Positions 16,907-25,703 of a stretch of DNA of 46,073 nt are shown one piece after another (the first letter of the stretch is position 1; every line of letters starts with the position of its first letter). A model generated the notes under the pieces. It worked only from the letters and a program-made list of their open reading frames with translations. It was not told the DNA's origin and ran no database searches. Source of the stretch: an uncultured Prevotella sp. (GTDB lineage: Bacteria; Bacteroidota; Bacteroidia; Bacteroidales; Bacteroidaceae); assembly GCA_902497035.1 (NCBI GenBank), contig CABVDL010000008.1, forward strand, positions 1 through 46,073, in the 5' to 3' direction. Both the position numbers and the translations under genes were made by a program.

Positions 16907-17745
16907 TAAAGTTTCAGGTTTCTGAACCAGCTTAGGAACCGGTTGCGCCAGCCGCGGCTCTCAGGTGAGCCTTTCAGGCCCGACGCGCCAAAGCCATGCC
17001 CGCCTGTAGCGTACTGAATATAGAGATGGGTAACGCCCTTGGCTGTCAGCGCAGAGTCGAGCAACTCCGAATTATGTGGCGGAACGACTGGGTCGTCCTT
17101 GCAATTGACCAGAAACACGGGCGGACAGTTGTCAGGAACATGCCGCTCAAGGGAAAGGCTGTCGCACAACTTGCGGTTTCTCACTTTATTATCACCTAAC
17201 AATCCCCGTCTCGAACGCTTGTGCACGCAGGGATGTGACATGGTGACCACAGGATAGACGGGTGCGACAAACGACGGCCACTCACGCTCGGGAAGCAGTT
17301 CAACCGCGCTCATGGCGAGATGTCCGCCAGCTGAGAAGCCCATGACGCCAATGCGGCTGGTATCTATGCGGAACGTTCCGGCATGCTGTCTTACGTAGCC
17401 AAGCGCCTGCCGCAAGTCGTTGAGCGCATCGGGATAACGGTTGCCACGAAACACGAGGCGGTAATGAAAGATAAAGGCTGGCACGTATGCCGTGCGGTAG
17501 CGCAGCACGAATGCCGATATACCATTGCGCTGGAGCCACCGCCCGACGGAGTCTCCCTCGTTGACCATATCGTGCCAAAAATAACTGCCGCCGGGACATA
17601 CGATGATAGCAGGCCGATTGTCGCCTTCAGCCAGATAAGCGGTCAGCATGCCGGCAATACGCTCCTTGCCACTAACCTGAAGGGCTTGCACGCCGCCGGC
17701 AATCAGCAGTATCAGAAGCAGGAAAAGATGTTTCTTTCGTCTCAT
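16906..17745 (-). CDS. Secreted alpha/beta-hydrolase (acetyl-esterase-like)
   Basis: A 279-residue hydrolase with an N-terminal signal sequence or anchor (MRRKKHLFLLLILLIAGGVQA). It has the BD-FAE/acetyl-xylan-esterase layout: CPGGSYFWH oxyanion region (50-58), elbow GFSAGGH with Ser138, CKDDPVVPPHNS with the acid Asp, and GGHGFG with the catalytic His. Carbohydrate acetyl esterases share this pattern, but the gene sits within the polyketide operon between an acyltransferase and the GT2-acyltransferase fusion. Substrate unknown. Confidence 0.78.
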   Translation of the reverse strand: MRRKKHLFLLLILLIAGGVQALQVSGKERIAGMLTAYLAEGDNRPAIIVCPGGSYFWHDMVNEGDSVGRWLQRNGISAFVLRYRTAYVPAFIFHYRLVFRGNRYPDALNDLRQALGYVRQHAGTFRIDTSRIGVMGFSAGGHLAMSAVELLPEREWPSFVAPVYPVVTMSHPCVHKRSRRGLLGDNKVRNRKLCDSLSLERHVPDNCPPVFLVNCKDDPVVPPHNSELLDSALTAKGVTHLYIQYATGGHGFGASGLKGSPESRGWRNRFLSWFRNLKL

Positions 17746-17757
17746 ATGCCGTTTCTC

Positions 17758-19266
17758 CTATTGTTCTCTTACCATTTCGTCATCAACACGAGACAGCCAT
17801 CTGACGTAGCTGTCGTGCAATTGGCGCGTCTGCCGCTTCAGTGTCAACTGCTGCTGAAGGGTCTCCCAACTGATGGGCTTGCCCACCTCTAAGCGCACTG
17901 TGCCCTTACTCAAGTGATGACTATGTTTGCGCAGCACACGTCCCGTACCGTAAAGCAGGATGGGCGTGATACCGATGCCGAGTTCGTTTGCGATATATGC
18001 CGCTCCCCGGTGGAAAGGACCAATCTGCAAATCGACCGACCGGGTACCCTCAGGGAAGATGGCCACACTGTAGCCTCGTTCCACGAGCGACTTCATATGT
18101 GGCATTAAAGCATCTATGCCCATACTGGCCGGATAATACTCCGCATGCCGGATGATGAAGCCATAGAACGGATTGTGCCAAGCCCAGTCGTTGGTGAGGA
18201 AAATGAGGCGCGGCGACAACGTGAGCAGATAAATGAGGTCGAGATGCGACTGATGGTTGCACACGACTACCGAGGGCCGGTTGAAGTCTGCATCGGGATG
18301 GACCTTACACTTAAAGCGCACGCCGGGAATGCCAATGCGTAAAGCCGCAAGACGCAGCACGTGGTACATCAGCAGATGAATGCGCCACTTCTTTTGCGCT
18401 GTCATCTTGCCTATCGTGACATAGAGCCGGATAAGCGGCGTAAAGAAGAACATCAATGGTACAAGCAACAGCACGGCGGTCAAAACCGTACGCAAAACGG
18501 TTGCCAAAGTGCGCAGCAGCCACAGCGGCAGCGCATAGACCAAAGCCAACAGACACAGGAACGTGTTGAGGATGCTGATACGGGTGAAGTCAAGTCCGGG
18601 CCGGAAATGACTGACACGTTCCTCCCTTGGCGGATAATAGACGCTCACAGGAATGCTGCGCAATGCCACGCCATGCCACTGAGCGAAGACAAGCAGCTCA
18701 AGCTCCGCCTCGTAGCGCGCGGTCATCAGACGGTAGCCGTAGAGTTTATGCAAGGGATAAAGCCGATAGCCTGTCTGGGTGTCGGGCATGTAATGGAAGG
18801 TCTGAATACAGAACCAGAAATTGGAAAAGCGGTTGGCGAAACGGCTGCCTCTGGCATCTGACGCTCCGCGCTCACTGCGTGATCCTACGATGAGGGCATC
18901 AGGCCACTGGCGGTTAGCCGCCAAGAATGCGGGAATATCTGAAGCCGAATGCTGTCCGTCGGCATCCATGGTGATGGCATAGGCAAAGCCTGCTGCCAGC
19001 GCGGCCCTGAAGCCTTTCTTCAGCGCATGCCCCTTTCCACGGTTGCGGTCGTAATGAACCAGACGGATGTCCTGCCGTTTCTGCAACAACCCGGTCGTAC
19101 CGTCCGTACTGCCGTCATCAACGACAAAGACATCATCACAGTACCGCAACGCGTCTGTGACCACGGCATCCACCGTCCCCACATTATTGTATGCGGGAAT
19201 GACTACGCAGATGCCCCGGTTGCGGAGCGACACGCGTGTATCGGCATTATCAGCTGAGTGCTGCAT
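17758..19266 (-). CDS. GT2 glycosyltransferase-acyltransferase fusion (ApeJ-like)
   Basis: A 502-residue two-domain membrane protein. Residues 19-225 are a family 2 glycosyltransferase of the dolichol-phosphate-mannose-synthase kind (VVDDGSTDGT 48-57, DADGQH 101-106, RYEAE). Two hydrophobic segments follow (about 233-280). Residues 295-480 are a PlsC acyltransferase (NHQSHLD 337-343, FPEGTR 404-409). This domain pair is characteristic of aryl-polyene clusters. It probably builds the glycolipid-like anchor that carries the polyene. It lies 12 bases upstream of the hydrolase gene. Confidence 0.85.
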   Translation of the reverse strand: MQHSADNADTRVSLRNRGICVVIPAYNNVGTVDAVVTDALRYCDDVFVVDDGSTDGTTGLLQKRQDIRLVHYDRNRGKGHALKKGFRAALAAGFAYAITMDADGQHSASDIPAFLAANRQWPDALIVGSRSERGASDARGSRFANRFSNFWFCIQTFHYMPDTQTGYRLYPLHKLYGYRLMTARYEAELELLVFAQWHGVALRSIPVSVYYPPREERVSHFRPGLDFTRISILNTFLCLLALVYALPLWLLRTLATVLRTVLTAVLLLVPLMFFFTPLIRLYVTIGKMTAQKKWRIHLLMYHVLRLAALRIGIPGVRFKCKVHPDADFNRPSVVVCNHQSHLDLIYLLTLSPRLIFLTNDWAWHNPFYGFIIRHAEYYPASMGIDALMPHMKSLVERGYSVAIFPEGTRSVDLQIGPFHRGAAYIANELGIGITPILLYGTGRVLRKHSHHLSKGTVRLEVGKPISWETLQQQLTLKRQTRQLHDSYVRWLSRVDDEMVREQ

Positions 19267-19302
19267 CTGTTAACCTTGGTATCAATATCATTCTATAGTT
19301 AT

Positions 19303-19668
19303 CTATGCACAGGTAAAGACGATGGTACAGAACACACGGTCGCCGTCGTGCACGCAGACCTTGGCCTTGACGCTGCCGCCGGTCGGGGTCACGTCAGTGA
19401 AACTGAACGTCACCCTGCTGCATTCAACAGGCGACAGGATGTTGAGAAACTTCACATCGCGCGCCTCAGTTATCTCTAATGTCCGGCCCACCATATCCTG
19501 CAGCAGTTCCCTTGCCGTCTGCACAATACAGACACCGGGCGTGATGGGCTTGCCCGGGAAATGGGCCTTATAGATAAAGCAACTGCCGTCAAGGCTGACC
19601 GTGTAGTCGGTTCCCTGACTGTTGACCTGCTGTTGCTCAATCCGGTAAAGTAGGTTCTTCAGTATCAT
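19303..19668 (-). CDS. Hotdog dehydratase, His+ / Glu- (FabZ/ApeI-like)
   Basis: A 121-residue hotdog-fold protein of the FabA/FabZ class. The catalytic His is in AHFPGKPITPG (His36), but the second catalytic residue, a Glu or Asp 14 positions later in FabZ, is Gln50 (PGVCIVQTARELL). Alone it may be impaired; the second dehydratase of the cluster (25233-25703) keeps the Glu and lacks the His. It overlaps the upstream gene by 32 bases. Expected role: removal of water from the 3-hydroxyacyl-ACP during polyene extension. Confidence 0.8.
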   Translation of the reverse strand: MILKNLLYRIEQQQVNSQGTDYTVSLDGSCFIYKAHFPGKPITPGVCIVQTARELLQDMVGRTLEITEARDVKFLNILSPVECSRVTFSFTDVTPTGGSVKAKVCVHDGDRVFCTIVFTCA

Positions 19669-20101
19669 TACTATCCTTATTTGAGTTGTCTAAAGGCGAG
19701 AGCTCATACCTGATATGGTATTTCCCGTCGTTGTAACTGTAAATTCCCTTTTGCATGAGGATCAGAAGCTGGCGCAGGTCCTCCCGCAGCACACTGCGTA
19801 TATACCATTTGTCGAGCATGGCAATGACATGGTTGAGCACCACCTTATCGGTCTTTACATCGTAGGTGAAGTCAAGTGCCGAGATGCCGAACTCATTGAC
19901 GACGGCTCCCTTAATGGTGTCGTTTTCGTTGAGCAGCACGCATATCCCGCTAACAGAGCCCTGCCTGGCCGTCATTGTAGCGGCGTACTGCACTTGCTCT
20001 CCATTGGTGAAGGGGAAACGGACACTGTCCTGCCGGGCACGGACTGGCATGGCGCAACACAGCGTCAGCAACAGGCTAATGCAAGCCAAACATCTTTTCA
20101 T
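19637..20101 (-). CDS. Exported protein of the polyketide cluster, possibly DUF3261-like
   Basis: A 154-residue protein with an N-terminal signal sequence (MKRCLACISLLLTLCCAMPVRA). A Cys pair lies inside the hydrophobic stretch but does not make a standard lipobox. The mature part is small, beta-rich, with a run NEFGISALDFTYD and a hydrophilic Asn/Asp/Glu tail. In aryl-polyene clusters a small lipoprotein (ApeN, DUF3261) lies next to the LolA-like gene, and position and size fit that slot; similarity is not certain. The start at 20101 overlaps the LolA-like gene by 26 bases and begins the signal peptide. Confidence 0.6.
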   Translation of the reverse strand: MKRCLACISLLLTLCCAMPVRARQDSVRFPFTNGEQVQYAATMTARQGSVSGICVLLNENDTIKGAVVNEFGISALDFTYDVKTDKVVLNHVIAMLDKWYIRSVLREDLRQLLILMQKGIYSYNDGKYHIRYELSPLDNSNKDSNDTEEPTLPD

Positions 20102-20705
20102 TGACGGGAGAATTAAGTTTTGCATTCTGTAATACGATGGCGGTGGTGTCGCCGTTCTTCTCTATCATCTTCACGCCTACAACCATGGCGCGCTTCACGT
20201 CGAAATATACGGTTATGGTCTTAAACATCTGCCGCATGGGGTTGCGCTTGGGTGTCATCAGGGCCTTCCAGTTGTTGCCCTGTCCCTGAAGCGTGACATT
20301 GAAGTCTCGGCTGTTGGATACGCAACTGCCGACAACGCTGCTCATCATGATGCGCGTGATTTCCTTGAACATCTTGCTCTGCGCCACATTAATGCGGTTG
20401 CTGCCCCTGTCGTTCTTCATCCAAACGGTCTGACCGTTGAGAATAAACGTATAGGTATAGGGCGACGTATATTCCCACCGAAGCTTATCGGGCTGTACAT
20501 AGCACATCCGGCCTCTCGACACAATCTTGCTCTTGAGCATCCGCAAGTTCTTGGTCTGTACAAAGTCGCACGTCAGCGACCGCATGCGGGCAGCGGCCTT
20601 ATTGACTTGCTGCCTTACCTGTGCCGGTGTAAAGTTTTGCGCCTGCACTGTGGCTGTCAGCAAAAGCAGCAACGTCATTGACAAAATTATTCTCAGTCGT
20701 TTCAT
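20076..20705 (-). CDS. LolA-like outer-membrane lipoprotein carrier (ApeL-like)
   Basis: A 209-residue periplasmic protein with a signal peptide ending at VQAQ. The LolA fold is suggested by SLTCDFVQTKNLRML, the motif GRMCYVQPDKLRWEY (about 65-79), NGQTVW and the C-terminal segment on prediction of a half-barrel. Cluster LolA homologues are thought to ferry the polyene lipid from the MMPL exporter to the outer membrane, distinct from the housekeeping LolA. It lies 20 bases after the small membrane protein gene. Confidence 0.83.
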   Translation of the reverse strand: MKRLRIILSMTLLLLLTATVQAQNFTPAQVRQQVNKAAARMRSLTCDFVQTKNLRMLKSKIVSRGRMCYVQPDKLRWEYTSPYTYTFILNGQTVWMKNDRGSNRINVAQSKMFKEITRIMMSSVVGSCVSNSRDFNVTLQGQGNNWKALMTPKRNPMRQMFKTITVYFDVKRAMVVGVKMIEKNGDTTAIVLQNAKLNSPVNEKMFGLH

Positions 20706-20725
20706 TTCAAATCTGTTTTACGTTC

Positions 20726-21088
20726 TTATCTGGCTATCAGACAGCATCCTGCCATGATTAGGCCGACTCCAATCCACTTTGACAGCGACACGTCCTCATG
20801 AAAGAAGACAATGGCGGCCACCATTCCAAAGACATAACTCAACGATACCAGCGGATAGGCCACACTGAGAGGAAACACCCTCACCAAATACATCCACAGC
20901 AGTGAGGCGGCAAGAAAGCAAAGGCCGCACGCCGCAAAAGACCAGTTGGTCAGCATGTTGCCGAAGAATGACCAGGTCCAGCTGAAGGGCCGCATCCGCT
21001 GCATGGCAAACTTTAGAAAAACCTGTCCGCCAGCCAACAGTGCACTCTGCACAAGTGCCAAGGGTAATATCTTATAGAGTGTCGTCAT
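20726..21088 (-). CDS. Small four-helix membrane protein (DMT/SMR-like)
   Basis: A 120-residue integral membrane protein with four hydrophobic helices, resembling half-size DMT transporters such as EmrE or the ArnE/ArnF flippase subunits: GGQVFLKFAMQR in helix 1, YPLVSLSYVFGMVAAIVFF in helix 3 and WIGVGLIMAGCCLIA at the end. Its ATG overlaps the upstream ketosynthase stop (ATGA). ArnE/F-like proteins flip glycolipids, so it might assist movement of the lipid anchor made by the GT2 domain. This is inference. Confidence 0.75.
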   Translation of the reverse strand: MTTLYKILPLALVQSALLAGGQVFLKFAMQRMRPFSWTWSFFGNMLTNWSFAACGLCFLAASLLWMYLVRVFPLSVAYPLVSLSYVFGMVAAIVFFHEDVSLSKWIGVGLIMAGCCLIAR

Positions 21089-22833
21089 TTTTTTATTGTC
21101 AAGACTATGGCCGTTGAGTCAACGGCCTTTCCCTCTTGTCCGAGAAGACGGTTGAACAGCGGTGTCCGCTCATCGTGGCAACCCACAAGCACAGTTCTGC
21201 AGCGTCCGAGGCGCAACAGCAGTTTTGCCTGATAGAGCGCCCAATGGAGCGACCGCGCCCTCTGCGTGAAAGTAAGGTTGCTGCCATGACATTTCAGATG
21301 AATGGCTATGGCGCTGCTCAGCGTGTTGTGAGTGCTTTGCATGAACAATGTGGGTTTTAGCAGGTCCTCGCCCTCTATGAGTTGCAGCAGCAGTTGCTCA
21401 CTGTTCTCAAGGCATCCCCACGCTGTTCCCGTAACGATGGCGTCAGGGCAGGACACGTCAGCCTGTTTCAGGGCCTCAAGCGAGGTGAGCAATGTGCTCT
21501 TCATCAGCTTGCCCATGCGGCGCGACTCCATAGGACTGACATACTGCCGGATGTTCCTTATCGCTTCAAGGCTGTCGTTCTCAACCCTTGCGACCTCGAT
21601 AATGTCTGCCTCGTCAAGCACCTTAGGCTGCTGCGCGCCGGTGGGGGTGTCGGTCAGAATGAGCGACGAGTCGTTGCCCCCGAAGCCAAATGAGTTGACC
21701 ATCACCGCATGCAGGTCGTGCGGAGCAGTCTGCATATAAGGCACCACGCCATCGTCCATAGGCTGTTGGAAACCAAGGTTGACAGGAATGAACCGATGCT
21801 GCATGGCTATGACGGCAATGACGGCGGCAATGCTGCCCGATGCACTTGTGGTGTGCCCTGTAAAACCTTTGGTGCTCGATACAGGTGGCAGCGTCTCGCC
21901 AAAGACCCCGCGGATGGCTCGCGACTCGCTCTCATCGTTGTTCGGCGTACCCGTTCCGTGCGCATGGATCCACTGGATAGCGTCAGGCGTCAAGCCTGCC
22001 ATGGCGAGCGCATGGCGCATGGCCAGCTGCGCGCCAAGACCATCGGGAGAGGTGGCTGTCTGGTGAAAGGCATCACACGCATTACCGTAACCCGACAGAC
22101 AGGCATCAATATGGACGCCGCGCCGCAGTGCGTCATCCTCACGCTCAAGCACGACATAGGCCGCTCCCTCGCCCAAGTTGAGGCCCGCACGCGACTTGTC
22201 GAAAGGCCGGCAAACATCGTGGTCGAGAATCATCAACGCGTTAAAGCCATTCAGATGAAACTTCGACAAAGCCTCGGTGCCACCGGCCACGACGATGTCG
22301 GCATCATCGACCTTGAGCATGTCAGCGCCCAATTCCAATGCATTGGCAGCCGACGAACAAGCTGTGGAGATGGTGGTGCAGTCATCGAAAAGACTGAAAT
22401 AACGGGCGATGTCGGCCGTATTGCTGCCGCAGTCGTGGTGGTCAAGGCATGCTTTGTCTGCTCCATGCGCCACCATCGCCGCAAATGCCTGCTCCGTGAT
22501 GTCCATGCCGGCCACCGTCGTCCCGGATATTAGGACTATGCGGCGTCGGCCGTCAGACTGCACGTGAGCCTTGTGGAGGGCCTGCCCGACGGCCATGATA
22601 CCCATAAGTGCCGTACGGCTCATCTGCACGGAGGATTCAATGCCGAGCTGACGTTTCATTTCCGCATTGCTCAGCTTCACTTCGCCTACAGGCAACTCGT
22701 GATGGACCGAGGACAGGTGCCTCACCGGTCCGATACCCGTCCGGCGGGCCATCAGATGCTCCGCCACACTGTTTTCGTCATTGCCTATGGCGCAAACAAT
22801 GCCCTCTCCCGTTATGACAATCGGCTGCATCAC
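21085..22833 (-). CDS. Ketosynthase fused to a ketosynthase-like C-terminal domain
   Basis: A 582-residue fusion. Residues 1-400 are a FabF-type ketosynthase with an intact Cys159 (STACSSAAN), His292 (HAHGTGT) and Lys322/His327 (TKGFTGHT). Residues about 410-582 resemble the N-terminal-type beta-ketoacyl synthase domain (PF13723, the ApeC kind) with SRRMGKLMKSTL and MQSTHNTLSSAIAIHL, and lack a catalytic Cys. In Proteobacterial aryl-polyene clusters these are separate chain-elongating partners; here they seem to be one chain. The gene overlaps the ACP gene and the membrane protein gene with ATGA junctions. Confidence 0.85.
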   Translation of the reverse strand: MMQPIVITGEGIVCAIGNDENSVAEHLMARRTGIGPVRHLSSVHHELPVGEVKLSNAEMKRQLGIESSVQMSRTALMGIMAVGQALHKAHVQSDGRRRIVLISGTTVAGMDITEQAFAAMVAHGADKACLDHHDCGSNTADIARYFSLFDDCTTISTACSSAANALELGADMLKVDDADIVVAGGTEALSKFHLNGFNALMILDHDVCRPFDKSRAGLNLGEGAAYVVLEREDDALRRGVHIDACLSGYGNACDAFHQTATSPDGLGAQLAMRHALAMAGLTPDAIQWIHAHGTGTPNNDESESRAIRGVFGETLPPVSSTKGFTGHTTSASGSIAAVIAVIAMQHRFIPVNLGFQQPMDDGVVPYMQTAPHDLHAVMVNSFGFGGNDSSLILTDTPTGAQQPKVLDEADIIEVARVENDSLEAIRNIRQYVSPMESRRMGKLMKSTLLTSLEALKQADVSCPDAIVTGTAWGCLENSEQLLLQLIEGEDLLKPTLFMQSTHNTLSSAIAIHLKCHGSNLTFTQRARSLHWALYQAKLLLRLGRCRTVLVGCHDERTPLFNRLLGQEGKAVDSTAIVLTIKK

Positions 22834-23087
22834 TTCTTACGGTGGCTGGAAACATAATCGGCCATCGTGCGCACACTTTTGAAGATTTCCTTGCCTTCGG
22901 CCGGTGTGGCCAGACGTATGCCGTATTGCTTCTCCATGAGAACAATGAGCTCAAGGGCGTCAATGGAGTCCAGCCCGAGTCCCCCACCAAAGAGCGGAGC
23001 ATCAGCATCGATGTCCTCGGCAGTCATGTCCTCTAAGTTCAGTGACTCAATAATATGCTTTTTGAGTTCCTCAATCAGTTCTTCCAT
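22830..23087 (-). CDS. Acyl carrier protein (second of two)
   Basis: An 85-residue acyl carrier protein with the phosphopantetheine serine in GLDSIDALEL (Ser41). It is acidic at the N-terminus and has a basic SSHRKK tail. Placed between the two ketosynthase genes, it is the likely carrier during chain elongation, while the ACP at 11235-11468 pairs with the ligase. Confidence 0.92.
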   Translation of the reverse strand: MEELIEELKKHIIESLNLEDMTAEDIDADAPLFGGGLGLDSIDALELIVLMEKQYGIRLATPAEGKEIFKSVRTMADYVSSHRKK

Positions 23088-23102
23088 ATATCAAGATATT
23101 AA

Positions 23103-24818
23103 TTATTCAAATATGCTGAGCTCGGCCTCAAAGTGGCTCTCGTCTTCGCAGTCTATCCAACCACCCATGACACTCGTCACCTTGGGGTCGAGAAAGGCAG
23201 ACCGCATGATGTTATTTACGGCCTCTTCATTGTGTTCGGGCAACAGCAGGAATGAGGTCTCGCCATGATAATGATGGCGTATGGCTATCTCGCCGGCTAC
23301 GATATTGGGCAAGGTATAGACAAAGCGCTCTGGGCTAGGGAAAAAGTCGTCGGGGCGGCAGATGGACTTGTAGTAATTGAGGTCAGCCTGTTCCGACCCG
23401 CTCAGTCCCACAAGCACGACGGCCCTGGACTCGCTGTCTGCAGGACGGCTGTTGCCTTCGGCCCTGGTCAGCAGTTCTGCGGCGATAAACCCTACACGGC
23501 TGAGCAGGTCCATGCGGAAGAACCTCGGATAGTCGCCAACGGCTTTCTTATAGAGTTCGGTCAACATGGCCTTACCGGCAGATGCCATTTCAAGCCGGTT
23601 GCCGTCAATGCTGACGCTGTCTGTGGTAATCCTGACCGTGTGGCTCGCCTTGAGCGAATGCGCTGTCCTTGCATCATTCCTCCCTACGCTGCTGTCTTTG
23701 CTCATGAGCAGCGAGGCATTGCCTCCGCCAAAGCCCGAGACCATCTTGACAAACGAACGGGCCGTCGTCGTGGTCTCAGCTGTCGTTACCTTTATGTGCT
23801 TAGAGACACCGAGCTCGGAAAATCCTTTCGTAGACAGCACTATGCCCTCATCGACAGCTGCCATCGACAGCACGGTCTCCAGCACACCGCAAGCGCCCAT
23901 CGTATGTCCGTAGTTGCCCTTCACCGCATTGACCGGCACCATGCCGAGGCCTGTCCTGTCAATGGCGACCGCCTCCATCTGGTCATTGAACATCGTGGCC
24001 GTGCCGTGGGCGCTGATAAAGGCCAACTGCTCCGCGCCAATGTCTGCGGTGACTGCCGCCAGCGCGCGGCTGGCTCCGTCAGCCGACATCGACGGTGCGC
24101 TGATGTGGTGGGCATCGTTGCGCATAGTCCCTCCCGCGACGTGCCACGGCAGCTGACCGCAGTCCTGACGGGTGAGTACCACGGTTGCGGCCGCCTCGCC
24201 GAGGTTCAGTCCCATGCGGTCGATGTCGAACGGACGGCAAAGCTGCGGCGACATGGCCTTGAGCGACTGGAAGCCGGAGACGATAAAGGCGCTCTGCTCC
24301 TCTGCGCCGCACACCACAGCATTGTCGTAGAGACCCATATTCAGCAGACGTGCGGCAAGGATGATGGCCGACACGCCCGAGATGCACGCATTGTCTATCA
24401 CGACGGGCAGTGTGGTGAAGCCCACTTCCCTTGCAATGACGGCCGCACTGCGTCCTAACCAGAGACGGTCGGGAGAGACACCCCTATGCCCCATCATGGC
24501 TATGTTGCCCTTAGTCGTACTAAGGACCAGTACGGTGCGGGGATTGGCGGCATCGGCCAATGCTCCTCCCCCGTTCTGACGCCATTGGGCAAGGGCGCTG
24601 CTCACCGAACTGACGGCCATCGACTCGAAGCGCGAGCAACCGGGCCGCAGCCACGCCGCAGCCTCCTCGCCAAAAAGCGATGCCATAAACGGCCGGGGCA
24701 GTTGCCAACGGCCTGTCCACTGGCGCACGGCACTCTCGCCACGCCTGACGGCATCAAGGTTGGCGGCTGTCGTAGTGCCAAGGGGCGACAGAATATGATG
24801 GGCGGCGACACGTATCAT
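23103..24818 (-). CDS. Second ketosynthase with C-terminal ketosynthase-like domain
   Basis: A 571-residue protein. Residues 1-375 form a divergent FabF-type ketosynthase with Cys145 (DNACISGVSA), His271 (SAHGTATMFND) and Lys300/His305 (VKGNYGHTMGA), so the Cys-His-His set is complete. Residues about 395-571 contain FFRMDLLSRVGFIAAELL and FVYTLPNIVAGEIAIRHHY, features of a short ketosynthase-like domain that is usually a separate protein in Bacteroidetes. It overlaps the thioesterase gene (ATGA). It may start the chain or pair with the other fusion; which of the two elongates is not clear. Confidence 0.83.
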   Translation of the reverse strand: MIRVAAHHILSPLGTTTAANLDAVRRGESAVRQWTGRWQLPRPFMASLFGEEAAAWLRPGCSRFESMAVSSVSSALAQWRQNGGGALADAANPRTVLVLSTTKGNIAMMGHRGVSPDRLWLGRSAAVIAREVGFTTLPVVIDNACISGVSAIILAARLLNMGLYDNAVVCGAEEQSAFIVSGFQSLKAMSPQLCRPFDIDRMGLNLGEAAATVVLTRQDCGQLPWHVAGGTMRNDAHHISAPSMSADGASRALAAVTADIGAEQLAFISAHGTATMFNDQMEAVAIDRTGLGMVPVNAVKGNYGHTMGACGVLETVLSMAAVDEGIVLSTKGFSELGVSKHIKVTTAETTTTARSFVKMVSGFGGGNASLLMSKDSSVGRNDARTAHSLKASHTVRITTDSVSIDGNRLEMASAGKAMLTELYKKAVGDYPRFFRMDLLSRVGFIAAELLTRAEGNSRPADSESRAVVLVGLSGSEQADLNYYKSICRPDDFFPSPERFVYTLPNIVAGEIAIRHHYHGETSFLLLPEHNEEAVNNIMRSAFLDPKVTSVMGGWIDCEDESHFEAELSIFE

Positions 24819-25240
24819 TGGTCAAACACTTTCCATTTTTCCTGCCAGTCCACATAGAAGTCAGGACTGTAGAGCATGAGCTGATAGCCGGTATCGACAA
24901 ATGCCTGCACGGTATGGCCAGTGGCTATCAGGTCACCGTTGGCCGTGTCGTAAATGGCATAGTCGAACACCACCTTCGCTGCCCGCGTGGGGCGATAGAC
25001 GATGTCGATACGCGGCTTGCTGCCATAGCGCAGCGACTTATGGTAATGAATGGTCTCCTCAACGATGGGCGCGTAGCAGTCGTGGTTTAGATAATTGACG
25101 TAATCCAACCCATATTTGGCCCCGAAAGCCTCGCGCGCGTCCTCGAAGTAGGTCACGTAGGAGCCGTGCCAGACCACCTTCATAGAATCGACCTCGCTGA
25201 AACGGATATCAAACAACTTGGATGCCTTTAGCTCACTCAT
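24815..25240 (-). CDS. 4-hydroxybenzoyl-CoA-type thioesterase (ApeK-like)
   Basis: A 141-residue hotdog thioesterase of the YbgC/4HBT family. The active-site Asp18 lies in RFSEVDSMKVVWHGSYVTYF, the standard place, followed by the helix DAREAFGAK. The gene overlaps both neighbours (ATGA and 8 bases). Its role may be release or editing of ACP- or CoA-bound acyl chains. Confidence 0.85.
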   Translation of the reverse strand: MSELKASKLFDIRFSEVDSMKVVWHGSYVTYFEDAREAFGAKYGLDYVNYLNHDCYAPIVEETIHYHKSLRYGSKPRIDIVYRPTRAAKVVFDYAIYDTANGDLIATGHTVQAFVDTGYQLMLYSPDFYVDWQEKWKVFDQ

Positions 25241-25703
25241 CTTTTTCCTTTACTGCCAGTTTAATCTGTGTGGTGGCCAGCACATCATCACCGCAGCTGA
25301 CAGTAGCCATAGCAAGCGTCATGCCAAGCAGCTCCTCGATGATGTTGACAGTTGTCACGATGGTGCTTCCAGCCTTTGGGTGGCTGTTCACACGAAACTT
25401 GCGTACCGCGCCGATGACACCAATCTGCACACCTTTCTTTAGGATATATTTGTTCACATAACCTATGCGCGCGGCACAGGTCTGTGCGATGTTCTCTATC
25501 ATTCCTGCCGTACTTAAGGCACCATCATCCACAAAGATATTGTCCGTCGCGATGTCCGTCTCCGTTGTCACACTGCTGTCGTCGTAGTGGGCAAGACGGC
25601 TCACCATGACAAACGGCTCCTGCTGTGGCAGCAGGTCATGCACGTTGATGTTATGCAGGAATTCCTTCCCCGGATTGTGATAGTCAATGTCTGTCATTTC
25701 CAA
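25233..25703 (-). CDS. Hotdog dehydratase paralogue, His- / Glu+ (ApeP-like)
   Basis: A 156-residue hotdog protein with the FabZ N-terminal block LLPQQEPFVMVSRL and the helix MIENIAQTCAA, whose Glu fits the FabZ catalytic Glu. The GHFPG loop that normally carries the catalytic His is deleted (it reads NIFVDDGALSTAGM). It thus lacks the residue that the other dehydratase (19303-19668) has and keeps the one it lacks. Two start codons are possible (25703 or 25697); both overlap the upstream acyltransferase gene. Confidence 0.8.
   Translation of the reverse strand: MEMTDIDYHNPGKEFLHNINVHDLLPQQEPFVMVSRLAHYDDSSVTTETDIATDNIFVDDGALSTAGMIENIAQTCAARIGYVNKYILKKGVQIGVIGAVRKFRVNSHPKAGSTIVTTVNIIEELLGMTLAMATVSCGDDVLATTQIKLAVKEKDE

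Noticed and set aside
16906..17745. Carbohydrate acetyl esterase of the pectin locus
   Set aside because: The catalytic pattern would fit, but the gene is embedded with TAATG coupling in the polyketide operon, so that context is favoured.
23265..24458. Long plus-strand ORF (397 codons)
   Set aside because: It is antisense to the second ketosynthase, and the Arg/His-rich translation has no family features; a shadow of GC-rich coding.
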